A stretch of 64,000 nt of DNA from a bacterium (GCA_021794205.1 JAJYRH010000003.1:1-64000), one strand, 5' to 3'. Shown: positions 30,982-40,637, counted from the stretch's first letter. Made by a program: numbers and translations. The notes: generated by a model from the sequence alone, not told the origin.

Positions 30982-31334
30982 TGGCGCGCGTGGACATTCA
31001 AATGCAAGTTCGCTCGGTGAACGGCTCCATCGCGGTCGTTTCGCTCGACGGAGAGATCGACGTCTACACCTCGCCGAAGGTCAAGGATTTTATAGGGAAG
31101 CTCATCGACAAGGGCACCTATACCTTCGCGATCGATATGCAGAACGTGCGATATATCGATTCGACGGGGCTCGGCGTTCTCATCGGTGGCCTCAAGCGCG
31201 TTCGCGAGCACGGCGGGGCGGTGACGCTCGTTTCGACCAATCCGCAGACGCGAAAAATATTCGACATTACCGGGTTGATTAAAGTGTTCGATATCTACGA
31301 TAGCGTCGACGAAGCGGTCAACGCATTGAAATGA
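30981..31334 (+). CDS. rsbV: Anti-anti-sigma factor, STAS domain
   Basis: A 117-residue STAS protein from a GTG overlapping the YtxH stop by one base. Beta-alpha pattern with VSLDGEIDVYTSPKVK and the phosphorylatable Ser in RYIDSTGLGVLIGGLKR. In the partner-switch model the unphosphorylated form binds the anti-sigma kinase and frees the sigma factor. It overlaps the next gene (ATGA). Confidence 0.88.
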   Translation: MARVDIQMQVRSVNGSIAVVSLDGEIDVYTSPKVKDFIGKLIDKGTYTFAIDMQNVRYIDSTGLGVLIGGLKRVREHGGAVTLVSTNPQTRKIFDITGLIKVFDIYDSVDEAVNALK

Positions 31335-31768
31335 TGCAGGCGCGCGAAGTTGGTGCCGAGATTCCCGAGATCGAGGTTCGGATTCCGTCTCGCGCCGAAT
31401 GGGTCGCTCTCGCTCGCCTCGCGGTGGCGACCGTCGCCGCGCGCATGCATTTCAACGTCGACGAGATCGCCGATCTAAAACTCGCCGTCGCCGAAGCGTG
31501 CACGAACGCCATCCAACACGCGCGCGAGAGCGACGAGATCGTCATCACCTGCCGCATCTACCATGAAGGTTTGCAGATCACCGTACGCGATTTTGGGATC
31601 GGAACCGAAGCCGAACGCATCCGTTCGCGCGATCTCGGCGAACCGAGGGTCGGCGGGCTGGGGGTCTATCTCATCCGCGCGTTGATGGACGAGGTGGAGT
31701 ACCGCGTCGAACGCGATAGCGGCACCGTGCTGACGATGTTTAAGCGGTTTGGCGATAGCAGCCGATAA
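31331..31768 (+). CDS. rsbW: Anti-sigma factor serine kinase
   Basis: A 145-residue GHKL ATPase. The N box is LAVAEACTNAIQHA, the G1 box VRDFGIG and the G2 box VGGLGVYLIRALMDEV. It would phosphorylate the STAS partner and hold the downstream sigma factor. No RsbP/RsbU phosphatase gene is visible in the window, so the input signal is unknown. Confidence 0.88.
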   Translation: MMQAREVGAEIPEIEVRIPSRAEWVALARLAVATVAARMHFNVDEIADLKLAVAEACTNAIQHARESDEIVITCRIYHEGLQITVRDFGIGTEAERIRSRDLGEPRVGGLGVYLIRALMDEVEYRVERDSGTVLTMFKRFGDSSR

Positions 31769-31786
31769 ATACGCATCGAGCGATCG

Positions 31787-32563
31787 ATGAGCGATGAAAA
31801 ATCGGCGGAGGCGCTCCTCGAGCGTTTTCTGGCGTTAAAACAGGCCGGCGACGATGAAGCGATCGCGCACGAACGCTCGGCGGTGCGGACGCAGCTCGTC
31901 GAACGGCACCTCGGACTCGTCCGCTACCTTGCGAAACGCTTTACCGATCGCGGCGAGCCTTATGACGATCTCTTGCAGATCGCAACGCTCGGGCTCATCA
32001 ACGCGATCGATCGCTATCAGCCCGAATTCGGCGCGCAATTCGCAACCTTCGCCACGCCGACGATTCTCGGCGAGTTGAAACGCTATTTTCGCGATAAACG
32101 CTGGGCGGTCCACGTGCCGCGCCGCCTGAAAGACCTCGCGCTCTCGATCGGCGGGGCGACCGACCGGCTCACCGCCGACCTGGGGCGGACGCCGACTCCG
32201 GCGGAGATCGCGGCGCACCTGGGCGTGGAGGTCGAAGCGATTCTCGAGGCGATGGAGGCGGGAGGAGCGCTTTCGCCGCTCTCGCTCGACGCCGGTTTCG
32301 AGAGTGAGGAGGGCGCCCGGCGGCTCGCCCCGAGCATCGGGGTGCCCGATGGGGACCTGGAACTCGTTCCCGAGCGGGCGGAGATCGCCGGAGCGCTCGA
32401 GCGGCTCCCGGGGCGCGAGCGGGTCGTGCTGCGCCTCCGCTTCTTCGAGGGGCAGACCCAGCGCGAGGTCGGCGAACGGCTCGGCACCTCGCAGATGCAG
32501 ATCTCGCGGATCGAGCAACGGGCGCTGGCTCGCCTGCGCACGCTGTTGGCACCACCGTCGTAG
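31787..32563 (+). CDS. sigB: RNA polymerase sigma factor, SigB/SigF type
   Basis: A 258-residue group 3 sigma-70 factor. Region 2 shows LVRYLAKRF, YDDLLQIATLGLINAIDRY and FATFATPTILGELKRYFRD; region 3 has TPAEIAAHLGV; region 4 ends with RERVVLRLRFFEGQTQREV and the helix-turn-helix LGTSQMQISRIEQRAL. It follows its likely regulators RsbV and RsbW, forming a general stress switch. The next gene is alaS, 37 nt away. Confidence 0.9.
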   Translation: MSDEKSAEALLERFLALKQAGDDEAIAHERSAVRTQLVERHLGLVRYLAKRFTDRGEPYDDLLQIATLGLINAIDRYQPEFGAQFATFATPTILGELKRYFRDKRWAVHVPRRLKDLALSIGGATDRLTADLGRTPTPAEIAAHLGVEVEAILEAMEAGGALSPLSLDAGFESEEGARRLAPSIGVPDGDLELVPERAEIAGALERLPGRERVVLRLRFFEGQTQREVGERLGTSQMQISRIEQRALARLRTLLAPPS

Positions 32564-32600
32564 CGCGAGCGGCGGCTCTCTGCTACCATACGGGGTGCTT

Positions 32601-35225
32601 ATGCCGATGACGAGCCAAGAACTCCGCCAAGCGTGGATCGATTTCTTTGTTGCCCGAGAGCACAAACACGTTCCTTCGGCGAGTTTGATCCCCGACGAGA
32701 TGTCCACGACGCTCTTTACGATTGCGGGAATGGAGCAATTCGTTCCGGCATTTCTCGGCGAACGTCCGGCCCCCGCGCCGCGCGTGGTGACCGTGCAGCG
32801 TTGCTTGCGCGTCGCCGGCGCGAAGAGCGATATCGAGAACGTCGGGCGCACCGGGCGGCACGGCACCTTTCTCGAAATGCTCGGGAACTTTAGTTTCGGC
32901 GATTACTACAAAGCGCAAGCGATCGCATGGGCGTGGGAGTTCGTCACGCGCGTCATGCATCTCGATCCGTGGCGCCTCTACGTGACGGTGCACACCGAGG
33001 ACGACGAAGCGGCGCGCATCTGGGAGCGCGAGATCGGTCTCGACCCCGCGCGCATCTCGCGCTTCGACGACGATAATTTCTGGACGATGGGGCCGACCGG
33101 CCCGTGCGGCCCGTCGACCGAGATTTTTTACGATATCGGTGAAGCGTATGCGAGCGGCCCCGAGGATACCGGGCCGAACCTCGGCAATCGGTTCGTGGAA
33201 ATTTGGAACGTCGTCTTCCAGCAGTTCAATCGCGCCGCCGACGGCACGCTCTCGGAGTTGCCGCGCAAATCGATCGATACCGGTGCGGGGCTCGAGCGAA
33301 TGCTCGCAGTCGTCAACGGCAAGGCCTCGATGTACGAGACCGATCTCTTTCTCGATCTCGTCGCCGCACAACCGCAGCCGCAATCGGGATCGCTCCCGCC
33401 CGCCGAGCAGCGCGTTCGACAGAACATCATCGCCGATCACGCGCGCGCGGTCACCTTCCTCATCAACGACGGCATCTATCCTTCGAATAGCGACCGCGGG
33501 TACGTGTTGCGGTTTTTGATCCGTCGCGCGATCCGCCAAGGGCGACTCTTGGGCTATCCCGACGGGTTTCTCGCGGCGCTCGTTCCCGCCGTCATCGAAT
33601 CGCTCGCGAGCGGCTACCCCGAACTCCGCGAGAACACGGCACGGATCGTCGGCGCGCTCGAACGCGAAGAGCGCGCATTCAATCGGACGCTCGAGCGCGG
33701 GCTCGCCGTTCTCGACCGTATGATCGAGGAAGCGAACGAGAATTGCACGCGCCTCATCTCGGGCGAAGACGCATTCACGCTGCACGACACGCATGGCTTT
33801 CCAATCGAACTCAGCCGAGAGATCGCTGCCGAGCGCGGCGTCGCCATCGACACCGCCGCTTTCGAGAGCGAGATGAAGGCGCAGCGCGAACGCGCGCGCA
33901 ACGACGCCGCCGCCAAGCGCGCGGTCGTCACGCTCGCGGAATTACCGGCCGTCAAAACGACCTTCACCGGATACGACGGGCTCGAAGGCGCCGGAAGCAT
34001 CGTCGCCATGCTCGATGCCGACCAAAAACCGACGCAAGAGCTCGGTGGCGGAGCGCGCGGCCGAATCGTTCTCGATTCCACTTCGTTCTACGCCGAACGC
34101 GGCGGGCAGATCGGCGACCGCGGCGTGTTGCTTGGCCCCGATGCCGCCTTCGAAGTCGAAGACACGCAATATCTGGGCGAGGCGGTCGTCCATATCGGTA
34201 TCGTGCGTAGCGGCACGTTTCGCGTCGGCGAGCGCGTGACGACGGCGGTGCACGATTGGTGGCGTCGCGAGATTCGCCGCCATCATACCTCGGCGCATCT
34301 CTTACAACGCGCGCTGCGCGAAGTTCTCGGCGACGACGTCGCCCAGGCGGGCTCCTGGGTCGGCATCGATCGCATGCGCTTCGATTTTCGTTGGGCCGCA
34401 GGCGCGCTCTCTCCCGAACAGCGCCGCGAGGTCGCCCACCGCGTCAATCGGATGATTCGCGACGACTCGCCATTGCAGACTCGCGAACTTCCGCTCGACG
34501 AGGCGAAGCAGACCGGCGCGCTCTGGATGTTCGGGGAGAAATACGGCGAGCGCGTGCGCGTCGTGCAGGCCGGCCCGTCGGTCGAATTTTGCGGCGGAAC
34601 GCACGCACGTTCTACCGGAGAGCTCGGTCTCTTCGTGTTGCTCAACGAATCCTCGATCGGTAGCGGCGTGCGCCGTATCGAGAGCTGCGTCTCCGACGCC
34701 GCCGAGCAATTCGTGACCAAGCAACAGGAACTCGTCGGGTCGATCGCCGGCGCGTTGGCGACCAATCCCGAGGAACTCGGCGAGCGCGTGACGCGCTTGC
34801 AGCGGGAGGTACGCGATCTTCAGGGCTCGCTCGCGCAGATCAAGGCGCGGCTCGCCGGTGCCGATGCGGCGCGCTATTGCGAAGCCGCCGAGGGCGAAGG
34901 CGCGCGACGTTTCGTCGGCGCGATCGTTCCGGAGGCCGACGCCGAAGCGTTGCGTCATTTAAGCGCGGCGATTCGCTCGCGGATGCCGCATGGCACGATC
35001 GCCTTGATCGGCACCGATGGTGAGAGCGCGAGCATTTTGGTGAGCGCCGACGAAGAGGCGGTCGCCGCCGGCATCCATAGCGGAAACCTCGTCAAGCTCG
35101 CGGCGCCCGCGCTCGGCGGGAAGGGCGGCGGGCAGGCCGCCCACGCACAGGGCGGCGGCAAAAACGTTGCGGGTGCGCCGACGGCGCTCGCCGCGATGCG
35201 GGCCGCCGTGCTTGCAGCGACGTGA
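32601..35225 (+). CDS. alaS: Alanyl-tRNA synthetase
   Basis: Charges tRNA-Ala; 874 residues, normal. The catalytic core has FTIAGMEQFVPAFLGE, QRCLRVAGAKSDIENVGRTGRH and FLEMLGNFSFGDYYK. The editing domain has HHTSAHLLQRAL and EFCGGTHARSTGE, the four zinc ligands. The C-terminal Gly-rich GGKGGGQAAHAQGGG (in KGGGQ..AQGGG form) is present. ATG at 32601 is chosen; the longer open frame to 32304 is a shadow of the sigma gene. Confidence 0.95.
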   Translation: MPMTSQELRQAWIDFFVAREHKHVPSASLIPDEMSTTLFTIAGMEQFVPAFLGERPAPAPRVVTVQRCLRVAGAKSDIENVGRTGRHGTFLEMLGNFSFGDYYKAQAIAWAWEFVTRVMHLDPWRLYVTVHTEDDEAARIWEREIGLDPARISRFDDDNFWTMGPTGPCGPSTEIFYDIGEAYASGPEDTGPNLGNRFVEIWNVVFQQFNRAADGTLSELPRKSIDTGAGLERMLAVVNGKASMYETDLFLDLVAAQPQPQSGSLPPAEQRVRQNIIADHARAVTFLINDGIYPSNSDRGYVLRFLIRRAIRQGRLLGYPDGFLAALVPAVIESLASGYPELRENTARIVGALEREERAFNRTLERGLAVLDRMIEEANENCTRLISGEDAFTLHDTHGFPIELSREIAAERGVAIDTAAFESEMKAQRERARNDAAAKRAVVTLAELPAVKTTFTGYDGLEGAGSIVAMLDADQKPTQELGGGARGRIVLDSTSFYAERGGQIGDRGVLLGPDAAFEVEDTQYLGEAVVHIGIVRSGTFRVGERVTTAVHDWWRREIRRHHTSAHLLQRALREVLGDDVAQAGSWVGIDRMRFDFRWAAGALSPEQRREVAHRVNRMIRDDSPLQTRELPLDEAKQTGALWMFGEKYGERVRVVQAGPSVEFCGGTHARSTGELGLFVLLNESSIGSGVRRIESCVSDAAEQFVTKQQELVGSIAGALATNPEELGERVTRLQREVRDLQGSLAQIKARLAGADAARYCEAAEGEGARRFVGAIVPEADAEALRHLSAAIRSRMPHGTIALIGTDGESASILVSADEEAVAAGIHSGNLVKLAAPALGGKGGGQAAHAQGGGKNVAGAPTALAAMRAAVLAAT

Positions 35226-35926
35226 TCGGTCGCCGCGCGAGCCTCGCGCTCGCCTGTACCGGCGTTCTGCTGCTCGCGCTCGCCGCCGCGCCGAAGCGCC
35301 AGGATTCGCAGGTGGTGCTGGACGAGTACGTGCGCGCGATGGCTTCGCTCGCGCTACCGACCGCGTCGATCTGTAATTATTCGATTTCGCAAGCCGGCCC
35401 GGTGCAAATCGAACAGCAGCATCTCCTCTATCGCCAAGGCGATCTCGTGCGCGACAGTCTGCTCTCCTCGCAGGGCATTCCCGTCCGTGCGAAATCGATC
35501 GTCATCGCGCGTCGCGCCGATCGCTATTCGATCGATCGCCTCGCACCGACGTTGCACGATTACGAAGTGCTCTTTCTCTCGGCGCGCAAAGTCGGGGCGA
35601 ATTTTGAATATCGCTATCAGGCGACGGCGCTCGCACCGAGCGCGCGCTTTTCGATTACCGGCTTTACCATTACGAGCGGGCGTTTTCTCCCGAGCGCGAT
35701 TGCATTCACCTCGACGGCGGACGGCGTTCGCGGGCACGGTGCCGTGTTCTATCACGGCGTCGGGCACTTTTGGGTTCCCTACGAAGCGTACGTGACCGCA
35801 AGCGTGCACGGAAAGCCGGCGAACGAGCGTATCGTGTGGAGCAACTGCCGCTTCCCTCGCTCGCTCCCCGAAACGACGTTCCGCGTGCCGCAGCCGCTGC
35901 CGAGTGCAACGCTCCCTCCCATCTAA
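35222..35926 (+). CDS. Hypothetical secreted protein
   Basis: A 234-residue protein, GTG start overlapping the alaS stop. A clear signal peptide (ALACTGVLLLALAAA) precedes a beta-strand-rich mature part with alternating polar and aromatic residues. A short C-terminal Pro-rich tail (VPQPLPSATLPP) follows. No family is recognised; the style resembles outer-membrane or periplasmic carrier domains. It overlaps the next gene by 23 nt, so co-expression is likely. Confidence 0.6.
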   Translation: MIGRRASLALACTGVLLLALAAAPKRQDSQVVLDEYVRAMASLALPTASICNYSISQAGPVQIEQQHLLYRQGDLVRDSLLSSQGIPVRAKSIVIARRADRYSIDRLAPTLHDYEVLFLSARKVGANFEYRYQATALAPSARFSITGFTITSGRFLPSAIAFTSTADGVRGHGAVFYHGVGHFWVPYEAYVTASVHGKPANERIVWSNCRFPRSLPETTFRVPQPLPSATLPPI

Positions 35927-37100
35927 GCGCTTCGCGGTTCCGCCGAGCCTCCTCGCGGGATTCGCAGCGTTTTTCGTTGCGTGGATCGTCTCGCACGGAC
36001 GCTCGACGCCGTATAACAACTACGTCTTGCTCGCCGAGGCATTTTTGCACGGGCGGCTCGCGATCGATTGGCCCGGCCCCTATATCGACGCACTCGCCTA
36101 TAATGGCGCGCATTATGTGATCGAGGCGCCGCTTCCGGCGATCTTGCTCCTGCCCTTCGTCGCGATTTTCGGAACCGCGGCGAACCAAACGTTGCTCGCC
36201 TGCGCGCTCGGCGGGCTCGCCATCGGTGCGCTCTGGCGCATCGGCGAATGCTACGGGCTCGACGCACGGGCGAATGCGTGGGTCGCGGCATTTGCGTTTG
36301 TGGGCACCGATTTGTTGTGGGCGTCGATGCTCGGCGACGTGTGGTTTATCGCCAACGTCAGCGCCTTCGCGTTCGCGCTCCTGCTCTGGCTCGAACTTCG
36401 CACCGCGAAGCGCGGATGGGTGGCGGCACTCTATCTCGCCGCTGCCGTCGAGTCGCGCTTCAGCCTCGTCGTTATCGCGCCGCTCGTTCTCGCGATGTTG
36501 CTCGCGCCCGACGAGGCGGTGCCGCGCCTCCATCCGGCGTGGCGCTCCCGCCTGTTCGGGTTTCTCGCCGTCGCGATTCCGGTTATCGCACTCTGGATCG
36601 CCTATAATCTCGGCCGCTGGGGAACGTGGGACGATATCGGCTACTCGATGTGGTTCCATCAGGATCCCGCCGGGAGCCCGTACGGATCGCCGTTCGCGTT
36701 GCGCTATCTCCCCTATCAATTGCAGTCATTTTTCTTGCAGCTGCCGACCGTGCTCCCCGGTTTTCCCTATCTGCGTCCCGAGATGACCGGCGTCGCGCTC
36801 ACCTGGACCTCGCCGGCATTAGTGCTCGTCGCATGGGCGCGCAAGCCGTTGCGCGATACGGTCGTGCTCTGGCTGATGCTGCTCGCAACGTGGCTGCCGA
36901 ATCTCGTGTACTACGTGAACGGGTTCGCGCAATTCGGCATGCGCCACGCGCTCGATTTCGAGCCCTTCGCAGCGGTGTTATTAGTGCTCGCATTTCGTCG
37001 CGGAGTGCCGCGTTGGGGATACCCGCTGATTCTCTACTCGGTGCTCGTCGGACTCTGGGGCTGTTGGTACTGGAACGCGTTCATTCGCCCGGGAAATTAG
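35904..37100 (+). CDS. Polytopic membrane protein, GT-C-like
   Basis: A 398-residue protein with about ten membrane helices from a GTG start. An early loop (NNYVLLAEAFLHGRLAIDWP) between helices 1 and 2 and a long loop with WYNP-type aromatic residues (GYSMWFHQDPAGSPYG) recall GT-C/PMT-like glycosyltransferases that use lipid-linked sugars, but no family motif is certain. It overlaps the secreted protein gene upstream and ends 20 nt inside the convergent YyaL-like gene. Confidence 0.6.
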   Translation: MQRSLPSKRFAVPPSLLAGFAAFFVAWIVSHGRSTPYNNYVLLAEAFLHGRLAIDWPGPYIDALAYNGAHYVIEAPLPAILLLPFVAIFGTAANQTLLACALGGLAIGALWRIGECYGLDARANAWVAAFAFVGTDLLWASMLGDVWFIANVSAFAFALLLWLELRTAKRGWVAALYLAAAVESRFSLVVIAPLVLAMLLAPDEAVPRLHPAWRSRLFGFLAVAIPVIALWIAYNLGRWGTWDDIGYSMWFHQDPAGSPYGSPFALRYLPYQLQSFFLQLPTVLPGFPYLRPEMTGVALTWTSPALVLVAWARKPLRDTVVLWLMLLATWLPNLVYYVNGFAQFGMRHALDFEPFAAVLLVLAFRRGVPRWGYPLILYSVLVGLWGCWYWNAFIRPGN

Positions 37101-38844
37101 GCGACGCGCCGGCGCGCGCTGCGTTTTCGCGCAGAGCGCGATATGCGGCCGCGAGCGCGCCTTCCTCGAGAATCGGTTCGCCGCAGAGCGTCCCGACGCA
37201 GAGCAGCGCGCTGGGTGCGGAAGCGGCAGTGGAGAGGTCGGAGTAAACACCGAGCTCGGGAGCGCTCAAGCGAAATGCCGCGCGACGCCACACCTGGGTC
37301 GCTCCGAGCGCGCCGCGGATGGCGAGGCGCGCTCGCACGCGCGTAGCGAGGGCGGTGGCGCGCGCATAGCTTGCGGCGAAGAGGCCCGCCTTGCGATAGG
37401 TCGTTGCGAACGTCGAGAGGATCGAGCGCGCGCGCTCGGCGTCTGCGGGGCGTTCGGCGATCTCGGCGATCCGTAACAACGACCGCGCGAGCGAGGCGTT
37501 CTCCGCGAGCGGACGGTCGCGCAACGCGAGCCGTCCGAGATCCTCGCTTCCCGCGATGCGGTCCGCAGCGGCTCCTCCGTCGGGAGCGAAGGCGGCGAGC
37601 GTCGTTCGCGCGAGCCGATCCGCGCGCTCGAAAAAGCGCGGCTCGCCGAGCGCTTCGTAGGCGTCGAGCGACGCGGCGATCGTCGCACACTGATCGGCGA
37701 GAATTCCGCTGACGCGCGGCGCCTCGCCGGCGCGCCAGACGCGGAGCATGAGTCCGTCCGAATCGAGCATCCGTTCTTCGAGCGTGTCGAGCACGCGTGC
37801 GGCGATTTCCGCGAGATCGTCGTCCTCCTCGAGTAGCGAGACCTGCGCGAAGGCGCCGGCGAGCGCCGCGCTCCATGCCGTGTACGACGTAGGATCGACG
37901 AACGGCGGCTCGCGCAGCGCGCGCTCCGCCGCGCCGAGGGCGAAATACGCTTCGTCGGCATCCTGGCTACCGAGAAAGACGCCGCGCGATTCATCGAAGA
38001 GCGTCGCGCGAACGTACGCAACGCTCTGTCGCAACGCGTTGTGGAGCGCGGCGTCCGGCTCGTATGCAAGGAGGCGCGCGAGAATGCGAAGCAACGCTCC
38101 GTGATCTTCGGCCATCTTCTCGAAATGGGGAACCGACCAATCCGCGGTCGTGGAATAGCGAAAGAAGCCGCCTTCAATACGGTCGTAGGTGCCGCCGCCC
38201 GCCATCGCACGAAGGGTACGCGCGAGCATCGCGAGCGATTCGGGCCGACCCGCGAGCCCGTCGTCGAGGAGAAATTCCAGCAGGTCGCACTGCGGAAATT
38301 TCGGTGCGTCGCCGAAGCCACCGTTTCTCGCGTCGTAACTCGAACGCGCCCGTTCGAAAACGAAGGTGGCGGCCTCGCCGTCGATATCTTCGGCCGACGG
38401 CGCGGCCACTTCCTCGCCGCCGCGCTCCATCATCGCGCTTTCGACGCGGTCGCGATGCTCGGCATAATAGTGTGCGATGCGCTCGAGCGCTTGACGCATC
38501 GCGGGGGGCGGTAGGTAGGTCGCGCCGGTGAGAATCGTTCCGTCGGGAGCGAGGAACGCCGTCGTCGGCCAGCCGCCCATGTTGTAGCGGGCGTTGATGT
38601 CCGGGCGTTCGTCGTTATCGACGCGAATCGGCACGAAGTCGCGCGCGATCGTCGCAATGACGTCGGGATCGGAGTAACTCGTCTCGTCCATCACATGGCA
38701 CCAGTGGCACCACACTGCGGAGAGCGAGAGCAAGATCGGGCGATCGCTGGAACGAGCGAGGGCGAACGCCTCCGGGCCCCATGGGTGCCAGGGAATCTCT
38801 GCGGCGCGGTTCGGACGCGGCGAGAAGCGAAACGTATCAGACAT
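37081..38844 (-). CDS. YyaL/DUF255-like thioredoxin-domain protein
   Basis: A 587-residue protein. The N-terminal thioredoxin-like domain has NRAAEIPWHPWGPEAF, the WCHWCH motif and DINARYNMGGWPTTAFL. An (alpha/alpha)6-type barrel follows, with GGTYDRIEGGFFRYSTTADW and PHFEKM, as in N-acylglucosamine 2-epimerase-like folds. Typical members are near 680 residues, so this one is shorter. Its role is unknown; related proteins are linked to redox or sugar metabolism. Confidence 0.8.
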   Translation of the reverse strand: MSDTFRFSPRPNRAAEIPWHPWGPEAFALARSSDRPILLSLSAVWCHWCHVMDETSYSDPDVIATIARDFVPIRVDNDERPDINARYNMGGWPTTAFLAPDGTILTGATYLPPPAMRQALERIAHYYAEHRDRVESAMMERGGEEVAAPSAEDIDGEAATFVFERARSSYDARNGGFGDAPKFPQCDLLEFLLDDGLAGRPESLAMLARTLRAMAGGGTYDRIEGGFFRYSTTADWSVPHFEKMAEDHGALLRILARLLAYEPDAALHNALRQSVAYVRATLFDESRGVFLGSQDADEAYFALGAAERALREPPFVDPTSYTAWSAALAGAFAQVSLLEEDDDLAEIAARVLDTLEERMLDSDGLMLRVWRAGEAPRVSGILADQCATIAASLDAYEALGEPRFFERADRLARTTLAAFAPDGGAAADRIAGSEDLGRLALRDRPLAENASLARSLLRIAEIAERPADAERARSILSTFATTYRKAGLFAASYARATALATRVRARLAIRGALGATQVWRRAAFRLSAPELGVYSDLSTAASAPSALLCVGTLCGEPILEEGALAAAYRALRENAARAGASPNFPGE

Positions 38845-39115
38845 CGGAGAAGCCTCGCAAAAATGACGTACCGTAGAAGACGATAACCAGCGTCAGCAGC
38901 GCAACGAGCGGGACGGTCGGCAGATGGAAGTAGCGCGCCGCGCCGATCGACAACGCGAAGAGCAGGCCGAGCGCGGCGTAACGGCGATGCGTGCGCGCGG
39001 TCATCGCGTAGACCTCCTCGGCGTAGGGATGCCCTCCGTTGCGTCGCGATGCCGCGAACGCGGCGACGGCGAGAGCGAGGGCGGCGAGGATCGCGATACT
39101 ATCGATGGGAGGCAC
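38837..39115 (-). CDS. Small membrane protein
   Basis: A 92-residue protein with an N-terminal helix (IAILAALALAVAAFAA), a basic middle and two further helices (ALGLLFALSIGAARYF, LVALLTLVIVFYGTSF). GTG start; it overlaps the YyaL-like gene by 8 nt and is probably co-transcribed with it. No family recognised. Confidence 0.55.
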   Translation of the reverse strand: MPPIDSIAILAALALAVAAFAASRRNGGHPYAEEVYAMTARTHRRYAALGLLFALSIGAARYFHLPTVPLVALLTLVIVFYGTSFLRGFSDV

Positions 39116-39146
39116 GATGCGTCGCCGTGCCTAACGCAGAGTCGTT

Positions 39147-39281
39147 GTGGCTGAATCGAACGAAGATGAGAAACGCGAACTGCGACGTCGCGCGCGGATC
39201 GCGAGCGTCCTCGGTCTCGTCGCCATCGTCGTCGCCTGCATCGCTCTCGCCGCCGTCATCACGATTCTGCGGGCGCGTTAA
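39147..39281 (+). CDS. 44-residue tail-anchored-like peptide
   Basis: GTG 39147 to TAA 39281 encodes 44 residues: a charged head (ESNEDEKRELRRRARIA) and one membrane helix (LGLVAIVVACIALAAVI) ending in Arg. The charged-then-hydrophobic layout is what a real single-pass protein shows. It is divergent from 38837-39115 and its end overlaps the converging transporter gene by 23 nt. Too short for routine calling; moderate-low confidence. Confidence 0.4.
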   Translation: MAESNEDEKRELRRRARIASVLGLVAIVVACIALAAVITILRAR

Positions 39282-40431
39282 TCGCCGGTCGCCCAACGCG
39301 CAGCCCCAGTGCGAGTGCGATCGCGGCAAAAACGAGCGATTCGATTCCGGCAAACGGGCTTCCCCACCGCGTCAGCATGCCGGTCGAAATCGGCGGTGCG
39401 ATGACGCCGGCGACGGAATCGAGCGAGGAGCTGACGCCTAAGACCGTCCCCTGTTCGCGCTCCGAGGCGAGCGCGCTGATGAGTGCGGTAATGCCGGTAT
39501 TGGCGAAGCCGACGCCGATGGTGAGGCTCGCGTAGGCGAGCGCGAGCATGACGAGATTGTGAACGAACGGCAAGAGCGCGAGGGCGGCGACGAGGAGGGC
39601 GAGCCCGATGCTCGACATGCGCCGGTCTCCGAATCGCTCCGACGCGCGACCGATCAACACCGCATTTACGAGAACGGTGAAGGCGGCGTAGACCGCAAAG
39701 GCGATGTCGGTTTGAAAGAGCGTGAAGCCGAGTTGCCCCTGCAGATAGAGCGCGATGACGCTGTAGTATCCATAGAGTGCGAGCGAGAGCGCGAGTTTTT
39801 GGCGCAGGATGCGTGCGAGATGCGGGTTGCGCAGCGTGGCGAAGACGTCGCGAAAACCGACGTGCGCTTCGCGATCGTCGGGCTTCGGCCTCGATTCGGG
39901 AAGCATGAAATACGTCGCCATCAACGTGATGAATTGCAGGCCCGCAGCGGCGAGGAATGGCGCGGGAAAACCGAAGCGTGCGAATAACAGGCCGCCGCCG
40001 ACGGGGCCGAAGATCATCGCTCCCGCGAACGTAGCGCCGATATAGCCGAATGCGCGCGCGCGTTCGTTGGGGGCGACGAGATCTGCGACGTAGGCTTGCG
40101 TGATGCTGATATTTCCGCCCGAGAGCCCTTCGATGACGCGCGCGACGAAGACGATCGAAAGATTCGGCGCGAACGCCAACATCGTCCAGCCGATCGTCGC
40201 ACCGATTTGGCTCACGATGAGCACGTGCTTGCGCCCGATCCGATCGGAGGCATTGCCCCAGAGCGGCGCGGCGATGAGTTGGCAGAGCGAGAACGTCGTG
40301 AAGAGCAAGCCGGCGACGACGGGTGCCGCCCCGAAGTGGGTGACGAAATAGGGGAGCATCGGAAGCAGCATGCTGAATCCGAGAATATCGATAAACGTGA
40401 TGCCGAGAATCGGCGCGAGTTTTCGAATCAT
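39259..40431 (-). CDS. MFS drug-efflux-like transporter
   Basis: A 390-residue, 12-helix major facilitator of the TetA/DHA1 type. Motif A is GNASDRIGRKHVLI between helices 2 and 3; GLSGGNISITQAYVAD and IGPVGGG-like MIFGPVGGGLLF (motif C) follow, and half-way a weaker repeat of motif A (GRASERFGDRR). Substrate unknown. Confidence 0.82.
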   Translation of the reverse strand: MIRKLAPILGITFIDILGFSMLLPMLPYFVTHFGAAPVVAGLLFTTFSLCQLIAAPLWGNASDRIGRKHVLIVSQIGATIGWTMLAFAPNLSIVFVARVIEGLSGGNISITQAYVADLVAPNERARAFGYIGATFAGAMIFGPVGGGLLFARFGFPAPFLAAAGLQFITLMATYFMLPESRPKPDDREAHVGFRDVFATLRNPHLARILRQKLALSLALYGYYSVIALYLQGQLGFTLFQTDIAFAVYAAFTVLVNAVLIGRASERFGDRRMSSIGLALLVAALALLPFVHNLVMLALAYASLTIGVGFANTGITALISALASEREQGTVLGVSSSLDSVAGVIAPPISTGMLTRWGSPFAGIESLVFAAIALALGLRVGRPAINAPAES

Positions 40432-40538
40432 AGAGCTCTGCGGCTAGGGACACGGAAAGAGCCGCGAAGGCTGCGCGCCCGCCGGCCCGGGCTCGCACGG
40501 AGGGCGGCGCTGCCGAGGCGCGAATCAAGGCGAGCCGT

Positions 40539-40625
40539 GCCCAGGTGGCGGAATTGGTAGACGCGCTGGTTTCAGGTATCAGTGGTGGCAACACCGTGGG
40601 GGTTCGAGTCCCTTCCTGGGCACCA
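40539..40625 (+). tRNA. tRNA-Leu(CAG)
   Basis: Acceptor stem GCCCAGG (40539-40545) pairs with CCTGGGC (40615-40621), followed by discriminator A and an encoded CCA. The anticodon stem CTGGT/ATCAG encloses loop TTCAGGT, anticodon CAG at 40573-40575. A long variable arm (TGGTGGCAACACCG) and the T-loop GTTCGAGTC confirm a class II leucine tRNA. Confidence 0.96.
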
Positions 40626-40637
40626 AGCGGCATCGTG

